NCBI GenBank assembly: GCA_035282925.1 | Contig: DATEUW010000019.1 | Location: forward strand, 1 to 25,983 | DNA length: 25,983 nt | Direction: 5' to 3' | From: ASMP01 sp035282925 | GTDB lineage: Archaea > Nanobdellota > Nanobdellia > Pacearchaeales > GW2011-AR1 | In this document: positions 1 through 7,114 of the stretch, in pieces | How the letters are laid out: each line of letters starts with the position of its first letter | Numbering within the stretch: the first letter of the stretch is position 1 | Made by a program: the position numbers and the translations under genes | The notes under the pieces: model-generated | What the model was told of the DNA's origin: nothing | The model's database searches: none | What the model saw: only the letters and a program-made list of their open reading frames with translations

Positions 1-81
1 GGGTTTGCCCTTGAATCAGACTACATAGAAACTGCCGTGAACAACATTGCTCTCGAAGCTTTAAATCAGACCATAATTTAG
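1..81 (+). CDS. C-terminal tail of an unidentified protein (5' end outside window)
   Basis: Frame 1 is open from the first base to a TAG at 79-81, giving 26 residues that end in LNQTII. The tail is mildly amphipathic and has no motif I recognise. It runs in the same direction as proS and ends 40 nt before it. proS has its own TATA-like box in that gap, so the two need not be co-transcribed. It could be a chance open stretch, but the reading frame and the typical short spacing make a real gene end more likely. Confidence 0.5.
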   Translation, partial: GFALESDYIETAVNNIALEALNQTII

Positions 82-92
82 CCCTCAAAACA

Positions 93-103
93 TTTATTAA
101 ATA
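93..103 (+). promoter_or_regulatory. TATA box of proS
   Basis: TTTATTAAATA is centred about 24 nt before the proS ATG at 122. Archaeal transcription starts about 25 nt after the TATA centre, so the mRNA would begin at or next to the start codon (leaderless). No Shine-Dalgarno sequence precedes this ATG. Confidence 0.6.
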
Positions 104-121
104 TTCTTTCTAATTCTATTA

Positions 122-1585
122 ATGACAAGAGAAGGCAGGAAGACGCAGGAAGGATTATCAGCAAAAAAAACAGAGAATTTTTCTGAATGGTACACCCAGA
201 TAATAGAGAAGGCAGAGATTGTCGATTTAAGACTGGGTATAAAGGGGTTTATTACGGTAAGGCCATGGGGAACCATCATGATAGAAAAATTATACGGCAT
301 GTTTGAAAAAGAGCTGCAGGAGAAGGGGCATCTCCCTGTTATAATGCCTTCTGTGATTCCGGAATCAAATTTAAAAAAAGAGGCCAGCCATATCCAGGGA
401 TTTACGCCTGAAGTTTTTTGGCTGAAAACAGAGGAGAATGAAGAAAGACTTGCCTTAAGACCAACAAGCGAAACTGTTTTTACTCCGATGTTTGCCCTGT
501 GGGTGAGAAGCCACAGAGATCTTCCATTAAAACTCTATCAGAGAGGCTCTGTATTCAGGTATGATACGAAAGCGACACGCCCTTTGGTGAGGGGCAGGGA
601 ATTTCAATGGATAGAGTGCCACGACGCATTTGCGACAAAAAAAGAAGCAGAAGCACAGGTAAAAGAAGACATAGACACAACAAAAAAAATACTCTATGAA
701 CAGTTAGGAATTCCTTTCCTTGCAATGAAGCGTCCTTCCTGGGACAGGTTTGCCGGGGCAGAGTATACGATAGGTTCAGATGTTCTCATGCCTGACGGAA
801 AACTCATCCAGCAGCCATCGACACACTTCATGGGGCAGAGATTCTCCCGGGTTTTTGGGGCAAAGTTCACGACAAAGGAAGGTAAAGAAGATTACCTTTA
901 CACTACTGCCTACGGTCCTGCAATGTCAAGGATTCTTGTGTCAATAATTTCCACGCATGGAGACGATATGGGTTTAGTCTTGCCTTTCAGAATCTCGCCT
1001 ATCCAAGCAGTTGTAATTCCCATATACACTATAAAAAACAAGTCTAAAATCTTAAAATACGGAGAAGAGATACTGAAAAAGTTAAAGGCGCACGGGATAA
1101 CAGCAAAACAAGATTCCAGAGAAGGTTATACTCCAGGATGGAAATTCCATGAATGGGAGCTGAAGGGTGTTCCTTTCAGGATAGAGATAGGAGAAAAAGA
1201 ACTCAAAGGAAAAAAGTTTACCCTTTTCACGAGGGATACTGGGAAAAAAATAACTCTTCAATTAAGCAAATTGGATTCAATAAGAAAACTCGGAGATAGT
1301 TATGACAGAAGATTGAAGACAAAAGCAGATGGTCACATGAAGGGAAAAATTGTCAACTGCAAAACAAAAGAAGAAATCAGGAAGGCATTGAAGAATGGAA
1401 AAATAGCCAGAGTAAACTTCTGTTCGACAGAAAAGCAAGGAGAAAAATGTGCCGAATATGTTGAAAAAGAAATCGGTGCCGAGGTCAGGGGAACCTTAGC
1501 AGACAAAAATGAGAGGCCTTCGGGAAAATGCGTAATTTGCAACACTCTTGCAGATGCCGTAGTCTATGTAGCCAAGAGCTACTGA
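122..1585 (+). CDS. proS: Prolyl-tRNA synthetase, archaeal/eukaryotic type
   Basis: Charges tRNA-Pro with proline in the cytoplasm. The 487 residues match the usual length of archaeal-type ProRS and lack the large editing insertion of bacterial ProRS. Class II motif 1 is around VIMPSVIPES (about residue 79). Motif 2 spans the LRPTSE and FRYDTKATRPLVRGREFQW stretch (about 118-160). Motif 3 lies near GPAMSRILVSIISTHGDD (about 265-285). An anticodon-binding domain follows. The C-terminal zinc-type domain carries scattered Cys (FCS, EKC, CVIC), and the protein ends in Tyr, as this subfamily usually does. The ATG at 122 is supported by a TATA box 24 nt upstream. It and GlyRS are the archaeal-type synthetases here; AlaRS and LeuRS look bacterial. 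Confidence 0.96.
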   Translation: MTREGRKTQEGLSAKKTENFSEWYTQIIEKAEIVDLRLGIKGFITVRPWGTIMIEKLYGMFEKELQEKGHLPVIMPSVIPESNLKKEASHIQGFTPEVFWLKTEENEERLALRPTSETVFTPMFALWVRSHRDLPLKLYQRGSVFRYDTKATRPLVRGREFQWIECHDAFATKKEAEAQVKEDIDTTKKILYEQLGIPFLAMKRPSWDRFAGAEYTIGSDVLMPDGKLIQQPSTHFMGQRFSRVFGAKFTTKEGKEDYLYTTAYGPAMSRILVSIISTHGDDMGLVLPFRISPIQAVVIPIYTIKNKSKILKYGEEILKKLKAHGITAKQDSREGYTPGWKFHEWELKGVPFRIEIGEKELKGKKFTLFTRDTGKKITLQLSKLDSIRKLGDSYDRRLKTKADGHMKGKIVNCKTKEEIRKALKNGKIARVNFCSTEKQGEKCAEYVEKEIGAEVRGTLADKNERPSGKCVICNTLADAVVYVAKSY

Positions 1586-1597
1586 GCCTTAGAGATT

Positions 1598-1717
1598 TTA
1601 TTCTTCAGAGGATAATGCGACAGTGAGTTCGTGCTCCATCCTTAAAGTTATTTCCAGCAAGAGGTTCAGCTCCCTCTCGACATGGGTTTCTTCAGCCGCT
1701 TCCTGTATTGTTTCCAT
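1598..1717 (-). CDS. Possible 39-residue microprotein
   Basis: A minus-strand ORF of 39 codons plus TAA, starting METIQEAAEETHVERELNLL. It is rich in Glu and Leu and would form one acidic amphipathic helix, with a second Met-containing half. No family is recognised. The case for a real gene is positional: a TATA-like TTTTATTTTT (1741-1750) is centred about 28 nt before the ATG, the same spacing as the certain genes in this window, and the gap is otherwise empty. It converges with proS, with 12 nt between the two stop codons. A chance ORF of this size is quite possible. Confidence 0.4.
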   Translation of the reverse strand: METIQEAAEETHVERELNLLLEITLRMEHELTVALSSEE

Positions 1718-1965
1718 TTTTCTGTTTTGTTTACGGATTCAAAAATAAAACAGAAATTCTCTTGAGCCTGAAGTAAATTAAATAAGAAGTATATTCAATC
1801 CAATTCAGGCCTGAAAGAACTCTGAATTAAATTGAATTGTTGTATTTAATTTTGTTTTTTATAGCAGATACTGAGTAAGATTTTCCCCAATTAGTATCTA
1901 AATCGGAAACCTTCCCAATATCCATGTTTTTTTTACGAAAAAGTGCTTTTTATATATTTCTGTTT
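1718..1965. other. AT-rich non-coding gap with palindromes
   Basis: About 250 nt between the microprotein start and the DHH gene end. Besides the promoter-like box it holds a perfect 12-bp palindrome TTCAGGCCTGAA (1804-1815). Overlapping it, AATTCAG (1802-1808) pairs with CTGAATT (1822-1828). A longer-range pair, AGATACT (1866-1872) with AGTATCT (1893-1899), has a 20-nt loop. The T-rich run near 1926-1934 is on the plus strand. No RNA family or ORF is recognised. Confidence 0.4.
1741..1750 (-). promoter_or_regulatory. TATA-like box of the 39-residue ORF
   Basis: On the minus strand this reads TTTTATTTTT, centred about 28 nt before the ATG at 1717. The spacing fits a leaderless transcript. 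The region is AT-rich, so chance occurrence cannot be excluded. Confidence 0.35.
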
Positions 1966-3012
1966 TTATGAATTAATCATCATTTCGAGATTTCTTCTGA
2001 ATTTTTCGACATCTTCTGTTTTTATCTGGCCGCCGATGGCAGAATCATGGCCGCCACCTATAGCATTTTCAAGATTCTTGGTTGCCTCCAGGAATATTCC
2101 CCTTGCGTTTTTTCCACGCATAGAGATAGATGCCTTCGTGCCTTTGATATAAACAATGACCACTATTTTTTCCGGGAAAAGATAGCATAATTCGTTTGAT
2201 ATGTCTCTGCTTATTCTCATATCTCCAGAGTACTGGAAAAAAAGAAGTCTTTTTTTAGGTTTTTCAAGGGAAATTGCCTTATTAAGCAGTTTGTCATATA
2301 TTGTTTTTATCTGGTTAAATCTCTTGTGAAAACTGTGGTTTTTTGGATTTTCTTCGAGAACATCATAAGGATCCCTAGCTTTTATCAAAAATCTTGTCAT
2401 ATTTATAACATTTGTAGTCCTGTCTTTTAGTCCTGAACCAAGAATTTGGATAACTTTTCCTATCTGAGATTTGTAAAGAACATCGTAAGAATCTTTGGTT
2501 TTGATTGATAAATCAGGATATTTTTTCTGAAAATCTTGATAGTATCTTGGCAAAAATCTGTCTGAAATGCAGCCAGCAACGGCAATCCACATGTCTTCTT
2601 TCCTTTTAGTTACCTGATAGCAAAGAGCTGTTACAGGCTCGTTGCTCTTTTTTTTATTGAATAGGGGATTGTAATAATTAACAAAACTTGGAATCAGCGC
2701 TTTTTCAATAAGGTGATGATCTATCCAGACAACAGGAATATTATGTTTTTCCACCTCGCTAAAAAATTCCCCTGATACAATGGGCTTGTCAAGAATGAAA
2801 ATATAATCTGCCTTGAGTTCATGAATCTTCCTGAAATAATCTGCATTCAATCCAGGGAAAGATTTTATAGGAACCCCTTTGCCTCTTCCAAGCCACCTCT
2901 GCAGGAGCAAAAACGAGCACAGGCCGTCCTGGTCATTATCAAATAAAAAAACCGGGTTTTGTGCTCTTTCCAGGTGCTCCTTTATTTCCTTTACCTGTTT
3001 CTTAGTCAACAT
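1966..3012 (-). CDS. DHH-DHHA1 family phosphoesterase
   Basis: A 348-residue Mn-dependent phosphoesterase of the RecJ/NrnA superfamily. Visible motifs in order: DNDQDGLCS (about 25-33, metal site I), ILDKP (about 73), the signature IDHH (about 97-100), AGCISD (about 146-151), and GGGHDSAIGG near the C-terminus, which is the DHHA1 substrate loop. The family includes single-strand exonucleases (archaeal RecJ/GAN), nano-RNases and c-di-AMP or pApA phosphodiesterases; sequence inspection alone does not decide which. Its place just downstream of disA on the same strand makes a c-di-AMP or pApA role worth considering. It has its own TATA box (3031-3041), about 24 nt before the ATG, so it need not depend on the disA transcript. 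Confidence 0.88.
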   Translation of the reverse strand: MLTKKQVKEIKEHLERAQNPVFLFDNDQDGLCSFLLLQRWLGRGKGVPIKSFPGLNADYFRKIHELKADYIFILDKPIVSGEFFSEVEKHNIPVVWIDHHLIEKALIPSFVNYYNPLFNKKKSNEPVTALCYQVTKRKEDMWIAVAGCISDRFLPRYYQDFQKKYPDLSIKTKDSYDVLYKSQIGKVIQILGSGLKDRTTNVINMTRFLIKARDPYDVLEENPKNHSFHKRFNQIKTIYDKLLNKAISLEKPKKRLLFFQYSGDMRISRDISNELCYLFPEKIVVIVYIKGTKASISMRGKNARGIFLEATKNLENAIGGGHDSAIGGQIKTEDVEKFRRNLEMMINS

Positions 3013-3030
3013 CTGTTTAATTCGGGAAAT

Positions 3031-3041
3031 TAGTATTTAAA
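3031..3041 (-). promoter_or_regulatory. TATA box of the DHH phosphoesterase gene
   Basis: The minus strand reads ATTTTTAAATA, centred about 24 nt before the ATG at 3012. An inverted repeat begins a few bases further upstream. Confidence 0.55.
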
Positions 3042-3046
3042 AATTG

Positions 3047-3075
3047 TTAATGATAAAGAACATGATAATCATTAA
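3047..3075. repeat. Inverted repeat upstream of the DHH promoter
   Basis: TTAATGAT (3047-3054) and ATCATTAA (3068-3075) are perfect 8-bp arms around a 13-nt spacer. It lies in the disA-DHH gap, 45 nt after the disA stop and directly upstream of the DHH TATA/BRE region. It could be a regulator-binding operator or an RNA hairpin at the end of the disA message. No U-run follows on the minus strand, so a simple terminator is less likely. Confidence 0.45.
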
Positions 3076-3120
3076 AGGATTAAGTTTGAGGCAGGTTAAA
3101 GATTTTTGTTATTAAAATGA

Positions 3121-4248
3121 TTAAAGGCTCTTTCCTACGAGAATTTTCTCTTTTAAATTTTTTAAATCTCTGACTACTGAGTTGATGAGATTCTCATTTT
3201 TGAATACGCCTGCAAGGGTTTCCTTATCCAAATCGAATGCCTTGTCCAGGCTTCCGAAATTATCGAGCAATATTTTTATGTCCTTTTCGAGGAGATTTGT
3301 TTTATTCAAGATTCTAAGCCCCCTCGGAGAAACCGGCTTATCGTTCGTCTCCCCGAATAATATCCTGGATATGTTGGAAGTCTCCAGTAAAAAATCAAAA
3401 TTAATATTTTTTAATAGTTCATCTGCTTTTGAATGCCTCTGTCCAAAATAATCTTTCAGCAGCAATTCTCTTTCCCTCCCAAGATTTTTCGTGAGCTCTT
3501 TCAGCCTCATGCTGACTATGGTTCCTTCTTTCCCAAGTTCTATGAGATACCTTTTTACATTTTCAGAGATTCTCCTTACATTCTCCATTGTCTGTAAAAC
3601 GCTGCAAACATCTCTCGTCGTTGTAAGATTGGTCATTTCCAGCACATTTAAATGCGAGATCAGGTCATTGAAAATCTCCTTTTGTTTTTCAAGTATCTGA
3701 AGAGTTTCTGCAGCCCTTCTTAGGATTTCAGAGGTTTTTTCGAGGAAATATCCTTCATCCTTAAAAAAAATGATTATCTTGTTTCTTCTTTCGGAGACGG
3801 CAATGACTATTGTCCCGAATTGTTTTGCAGTTCTTTCCGCTGCCTTGTGCCTGGTTCCTGTTTCTTTCGTTGGAATCTTGGTACTCGGCGTGAGAAGAGT
3901 ATTTACATATAAAATCTTTTTTAAGTCCTCGGAAAGAATTATGGCACCGTCCATTTTCGCCAGCTCCACGAGCTTCTGTGCGCTGAATCTGCAGTTCACA
4001 CGGAAGCCGCCTTCAACTATTTCTGAAAGGCCTTCTTTTTCAACGACTATCAATGCACCCATTCGCGCCCTCAAAATGTCATCGAGGGCTGTCCTTAATG
4101 CTGTTCCTGGAGAAAACATCTTTAAGACTTCAAGAGGGTCCATCTCTTTTTTTTCTTCTACACTTGCTGTGTTTTGATTTTTTTCTTTTCTTTTTGTATC
4201 CTCAGAAACAGCCAAAAACTCAATATTCTGCTTATTCTCCTCTGTCAT
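3121..4248 (-). CDS. disA: DisA-type diadenylate cyclase with C-terminal HhH-like domain
   Basis: Predicted to make cyclic di-AMP from two ATP. From the chosen start (375 residues): a charged, probably disordered N-terminus (1-35), a DAC domain (about 40-170), a helical spine (about 170-300) and a helix-hairpin-helix-like end (about 307-372). The DAC motifs are DGA (100-102) and RHK (133-135) within GTRHKAAERTAKQFG; bacterial DisA usually has RHR. The whole DAC-spine-HhH layout is the bacterial DNA-scanning form and unlike archaeal DacZ. The HhH end keeps SPRGLRILNK but has lost the Gly-x-Gly hairpin, so DNA binding is uncertain. The frame stays open to a GTG at 4302 that overlaps the deoxyhypusine synthase stop. 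I prefer the ATG at 4248 because a TATA box sits 25 nt before it. Confidence 0.87.
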   Translation of the reverse strand: MTEENKQNIEFLAVSEDTKRKEKNQNTASVEEKKEMDPLEVLKMFSPGTALRTALDDILRARMGALIVVEKEGLSEIVEGGFRVNCRFSAQKLVELAKMDGAIILSEDLKKILYVNTLLTPSTKIPTKETGTRHKAAERTAKQFGTIVIAVSERRNKIIIFFKDEGYFLEKTSEILRRAAETLQILEKQKEIFNDLISHLNVLEMTNLTTTRDVCSVLQTMENVRRISENVKRYLIELGKEGTIVSMRLKELTKNLGRERELLLKDYFGQRHSKADELLKNINFDFLLETSNISRILFGETNDKPVSPRGLRILNKTNLLEKDIKILLDNFGSLDKAFDLDKETLAGVFKNENLINSVVRDLKNLKEKILVGKSL

Positions 4249-4269
4249 GAGAAATAATAACATAAGGGA

Positions 4270-4280
4270 TATATAAATTT
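4270..4280 (-). promoter_or_regulatory. TATA box that decides the disA start
   Basis: The minus strand reads AAATTTATATA, centred about 25-27 nt before the ATG at 4248. It lies inside the in-frame extension running to GTG 4302, which argues that this extension is not translated from the main promoter. Confidence 0.6.
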
Positions 4281-4298
4281 TACAGAAAATTAAATAAA

Positions 4299-5366
4299 TC
4301 ACTTTTTCGCGAAGGTTTCTGCAACAACTATCGGAAAAAGGATAGTTGCATCCCCAAACACCTTTACTCTCTGGCTTTCAGGAGCCAGTTTGCCCCATGA
4401 AACAGCCTCTTCCGGGAGAGCCCCTGAATCGCTCCCGTCAAACTCATGGGCATTGTTAATATAAACAGCATAATCTGCACCGTTTCGGTACATATTTGCA
4501 TTGAGAATGCTGTGCTTCACAACCCCTGTTCCAAGAATTATGACTCCTGATTTGAGCAACCCTATTGTAGAATTGTTGAACTCTTTCGTATCTTCAGAGA
4601 TGTCAATGATGAAATCCTCTCTCTTATGCTTGAATAAATAGATCATGTCCCCGAGACTTCCGTCCATGACAGTCGGGCAATATATCTTTATTTTATTTTT
4701 CCATGCCCAATAGCAGATGCTTCTCTCATCGTTGATCTTTTCCCCGAGTTTCCAGACAATATCATAAGTCAAAAGCGGTTTTCCTCTTTTTTTCTGTTCC
4801 TGGTAGAGCTCTTCAAGAACAGGCATGACGAACTGTTCAAATTTTACATATCGTGAATTCGGCACGAATATATTCCCGATCCTGTTTATTGCCCTGTTCC
4901 TTAGCTCAGAGCCTTTTGCCCCGAAATCTCCCAAAATAAAGTCCCCGAGGCATTTTATTATATCTTCTTCAACGCCGCCGCCTGTTGTTACGCAGATATC
5001 AACTTTCTTATTTTGGATGAGGAACTTTATTGTTTCCCTTATTCCAGAACTAACCATATTGGAGGTATATCCGAGATAAATTATTGCCCCGTCTTCTATC
5101 ATATTGTTGATAATTTCAATTGCCTTAGCAAGATTGCTCGCCTGAAAACCGCTGGTTGAAAAGCCCTTGACGATCTCATTATAATCTACACCCTTGCTAA
5201 AGTCATAACCTTTGATAACTACCCCGGAAATTTCCTCCCCTTCCCTGAATAGGTTTTTTCTTGCCGTCTCTTCCTTTAACTCGGCATCGCTAGGACGAGT
5301 TTTCTCACTTTCTTCCTTTAACTCGGCAGAGTTTGGGCGATTTTCTTTTTCAGTTGTTTTTTCCAT
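4299..5366 (-). CDS. dys: Deoxyhypusine synthase
   Basis: Transfers the aminobutyl group of spermidine to a lysine of aIF5A, the first step of hypusine formation; NAD-dependent and tetrameric in known members. The 355 residues match the family. Visible features: SNMVSSG (102-108) and the glycine-rich TTGGGVEEDI (about 127-136) of the NAD site, the NNAHEFDGSDSGALPEEAVSWGK block (304-326) with catalytic Lys326, and FGDAT (337-341). The first 35 residues are extra and contain a 14-residue tandem repeat, probably disordered. The ATG at 5366 has a TATA-like TTTAAT/ATAAAA stretch (about 5383-5393) at leaderless distance. The stop touches the extended disA frame, so read-through co-transcription with disA is possible. 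Confidence 0.95.
   Translation of the reverse strand: MEKTTEKENRPNSAELKEESEKTRPSDAELKEETARKNLFREGEEISGVVIKGYDFSKGVDYNEIVKGFSTSGFQASNLAKAIEIINNMIEDGAIIYLGYTSNMVSSGIRETIKFLIQNKKVDICVTTGGGVEEDIIKCLGDFILGDFGAKGSELRNRAINRIGNIFVPNSRYVKFEQFVMPVLEELYQEQKKRGKPLLTYDIVWKLGEKINDERSICYWAWKNKIKIYCPTVMDGSLGDMIYLFKHKREDFIIDISEDTKEFNNSTIGLLKSGVIILGTGVVKHSILNANMYRNGADYAVYINNAHEFDGSDSGALPEEAVSWGKLAPESQRVKVFGDATILFPIVVAETFAKK
5269..5352 (-). repeat. 42-bp tandem repeat in the N-terminus of deoxyhypusine synthase
   Basis: Two adjacent 42-bp units (5269-5310 and 5311-5352) share an identical first 18 bases. They encode two 14-residue units around SAELKEES and DAELKEET. The second halves have drifted. Being a multiple of three, the duplication keeps frame. 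It lies ahead of the conserved catalytic domain. Confidence 0.7.
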
Positions 5367-5597
5367 TTTTTATATCTTAAGATTTTATTTAATTGAAAAA
5401 AAGTAGGAGTTGTAGGTTTAACTAAAACTATAATTAATAAACAGGAATAGCCAAGCTTTCAAAAAATTTAAAGGTTAAACTGGTTAAATGCATATTTCTC
5501 ATAAAAATAACAGATTTATAAAACTATCTCAAATTGTTTTCTAAAATATGTATTTTTTAGGCATAATCTTTTTAAATGAGCGCCTTCTCCTATTAAA

Positions 5598-5813
5598 ATG
5601 AATAAGTGGCTGGAACTTTTTGCTGGCGTGATTCTCCTTGTCGGGGCCATATTGACAGCCTGGGCATCTTCTGCCTATTCCTGGTTTTTATTCGGAAAGG
5701 ATTTGAATTTTCTGCATTCTGCGTGGATTTTTCTTAAGGGCGGAGTTTTCTGGTTTGTGATAATGATAGCTCTCCTCCTTATTCTGCTTGGGGTAAATGA
5801 CCTCAGGGAATAA
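5598..5813 (+). CDS. Small two-helix membrane protein, unknown function
   Basis: 71 residues starting MNKWLELFAGVILLVGAILTAW. Two hydrophobic segments (about 5-25 and 45-66) are separated by a short polar/aromatic loop, and the end is charged (NDLRE). It therefore looks like an inner-membrane hairpin with both ends on the same side. No family is named with confidence. A TATA-like CTTTTTAAATG (about 5568-5578) sits about 25 nt before the ATG, which supports a real leaderless gene. It is the only plus-strand gene between two minus-strand operons and converges with the SpoIIM-like gene. Confidence 0.75.
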   Translation: MNKWLELFAGVILLVGAILTAWASSAYSWFLFGKDLNFLHSAWIFLKGGVFWFVIMIALLLILLGVNDLRE

Positions 5814-5849
5814 TCCTGGATTTCCGAAGCCAAAGGAATGATTCTTAAC

Positions 5850-6446
5850 CTAAAATAAAAAAATCAGAATTCCTTCTATTATCGCCGCTATTATGAGAAG
5901 GGGAATTACTATGAAAAAGAAAACTTTTATTGATTTTAAGAGGTAGACACCGAGAGTTTTCAGCTTATTTTTTTTGAATATAAAGGTTCCCAATTTCAAT
6001 CCGAGCCCTAAGGAAATAAAGAGGGCGGGAAGCTCAAATATCCCGTGGGGAAGAATTCTCCAGAGAATAAGAATTCCTCCTTCTTTTACTGTCTTTTCTG
6101 CAACAAATCCGAGAAGATATCCATTTGCCAGTGTGGAAAGAACAGGGAATATTCCGAGAATAATCCCAAAGAGCATCCCTACAAAGCTGCTCTGAAGATT
6201 GTTAAAAAATATGAATTTAATGAGCTCCAATTGGGACAGGCCTTCTGTTTTTCTCAATAATTCCTCTATAAACTCAAGAATTCTTGCCTCCAAAGCCGGA
6301 GGGATAGGAACAAAAAATCCTATTAGGGAAAAAAACAGGAAGATAATTATTATTGAATAGATGAATTTTCTGGAATATCTTATGTAATCAAAGCTCTCTT
6401 TATAGCTTTCCCTTAAAAAACTTGTTTTTTTGTTTTTGCGTTTCAT
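5850..6446 (-). CDS. SpoIIM-like (DUF95) integral membrane protein
   Basis: 198 residues with a basic N-terminus followed by about five membrane segments. The family pattern is present: an FFNNLQSSFVGMLFGIILGI stretch (about 84-103), NGYLLG (about 112-117) and the signature PHGIFELPA (about 133-141). Homologs are widespread in archaea and bacteria as membrane proteins of unclear role, named after sporulation protein SpoIIM; sporulation is not implied. Its ATG overlaps the rhomboid stop by one base (TGATG), so translation is probably coupled. It is the last gene of the tfe-rhomboid-SpoIIM operon. Confidence 0.85.
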   Translation of the reverse strand: MKRKNKKTSFLRESYKESFDYIRYSRKFIYSIIIIFLFFSLIGFFVPIPPALEARILEFIEELLRKTEGLSQLELIKFIFFNNLQSSFVGMLFGIILGIFPVLSTLANGYLLGFVAEKTVKEGGILILWRILPHGIFELPALFISLGLGLKLGTFIFKKNKLKTLGVYLLKSIKVFFFIVIPLLIIAAIIEGILIFLF

Positions 6447-7114
6447 CAGCTGAAATGCCTGCTCAGATAATTTATTTTTTTTCGGTATTTATTTCTCAGA
6501 TAAATCCCGTAAATAAGCCCTGTTAATAATCCCCCAAGATGTGCTGTGTTTCCTATAGGGACATTTCCGGTAATTGATATCAGCCATAACAAAATTAATA
6601 TTCCAGGGGCAGCATATTTAATTTTTATAGGAATAGGGATGAACATCACAAAAACAGGGAGATTTGGGGTCAGAAGCACAAGCAAGCCGACGAGCCCAAA
6701 GAGGGCTCCTGAAGCGCCTACCGCAAAGGTATCCAAATCGCTTGGAAAAATAAAGGAAGAAAGAACAAACAACAGGCCAGCTAAAAGCCCGGATATCATA
6801 TAAAACCAGAAATACCTTCTCTTTCCAAGAATCCTTTCAACGAGGGATCCTATGAAAAGGAGGGAAAGCATGTTCACAAAAAGATGGAAAAATCCCGCAT
6901 GCATGAACATGCTAGTAATGAAAGTCCACAGATAATTTCCCTGAAGGATATTTGATGGCTTGATAGCAATAAAATCCAGGGGCGTGATCTTTGTACCAAT
7001 AAGGATATAAAAAAGTATGAATGCCAAAATATTAATTAAAATTAAAATAGATGTCACGCTGAGGAAGCTGAAGATGCCTCTTCTTCTTTCAGAAACTCTG
7101 TAAAATCGGGCCAT
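6446..7114 (-). CDS. Rhomboid-family intramembrane serine protease
   Basis: Cleaves substrates within the membrane. 222 residues with six predicted membrane segments. The marks of an active rhomboid are present: FMHAGFFHLFVNM (70-82, with His72 and Asn81 near the oxyanion site), GASGALFG with catalytic Ser135, and NTAHLGGLLTG with His192 of the dyad. The basic N-terminus (RRRG) is short, with no extra cytoplasmic domain. The start codon follows the tfe stop with no gap (TAAATG), and the stop overlaps the next start, so all three genes are almost certainly one mRNA. Substrates are unknown; the anchored surface proteins in this window are possible candidates but nothing links them directly. Confidence 0.93.
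   Translation of the reverse strand: MARFYRVSERRRGIFSFLSVTSILILINILAFILFYILIGTKITPLDFIAIKPSNILQGNYLWTFITSMFMHAGFFHLFVNMLSLLFIGSLVERILGKRRYFWFYMISGLLAGLLFVLSSFIFPSDLDTFAVGASGALFGLVGLLVLLTPNLPVFVMFIPIPIKIKYAAPGILILLWLISITGNVPIGNTAHLGGLLTGLIYGIYLRNKYRKKINYLSRHFS

Noticed and set aside
1866..1899. AGATACT/AGTATCT pair as a terminator or riboswitch
   Set aside because: Only seven pairs with a 20-nt loop, no U-run, and no conserved core of a known RNA.
4249..4302. 18-codon upstream extension of DisA from GTG, with a hydrophobic look (IYLIFCKIYISLMLLFL)
   Set aside because: It would suggest a membrane anchor, but the disA TATA box lies within it and an ATG follows at leaderless distance.
5367..5597. 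Possible small RNA or short ORF between dys and the 5598 gene
   Set aside because: A TATA-like AGATTTATAAAAC is present near 5512, but the only ORF after it is 17 codons and no fold stands out.
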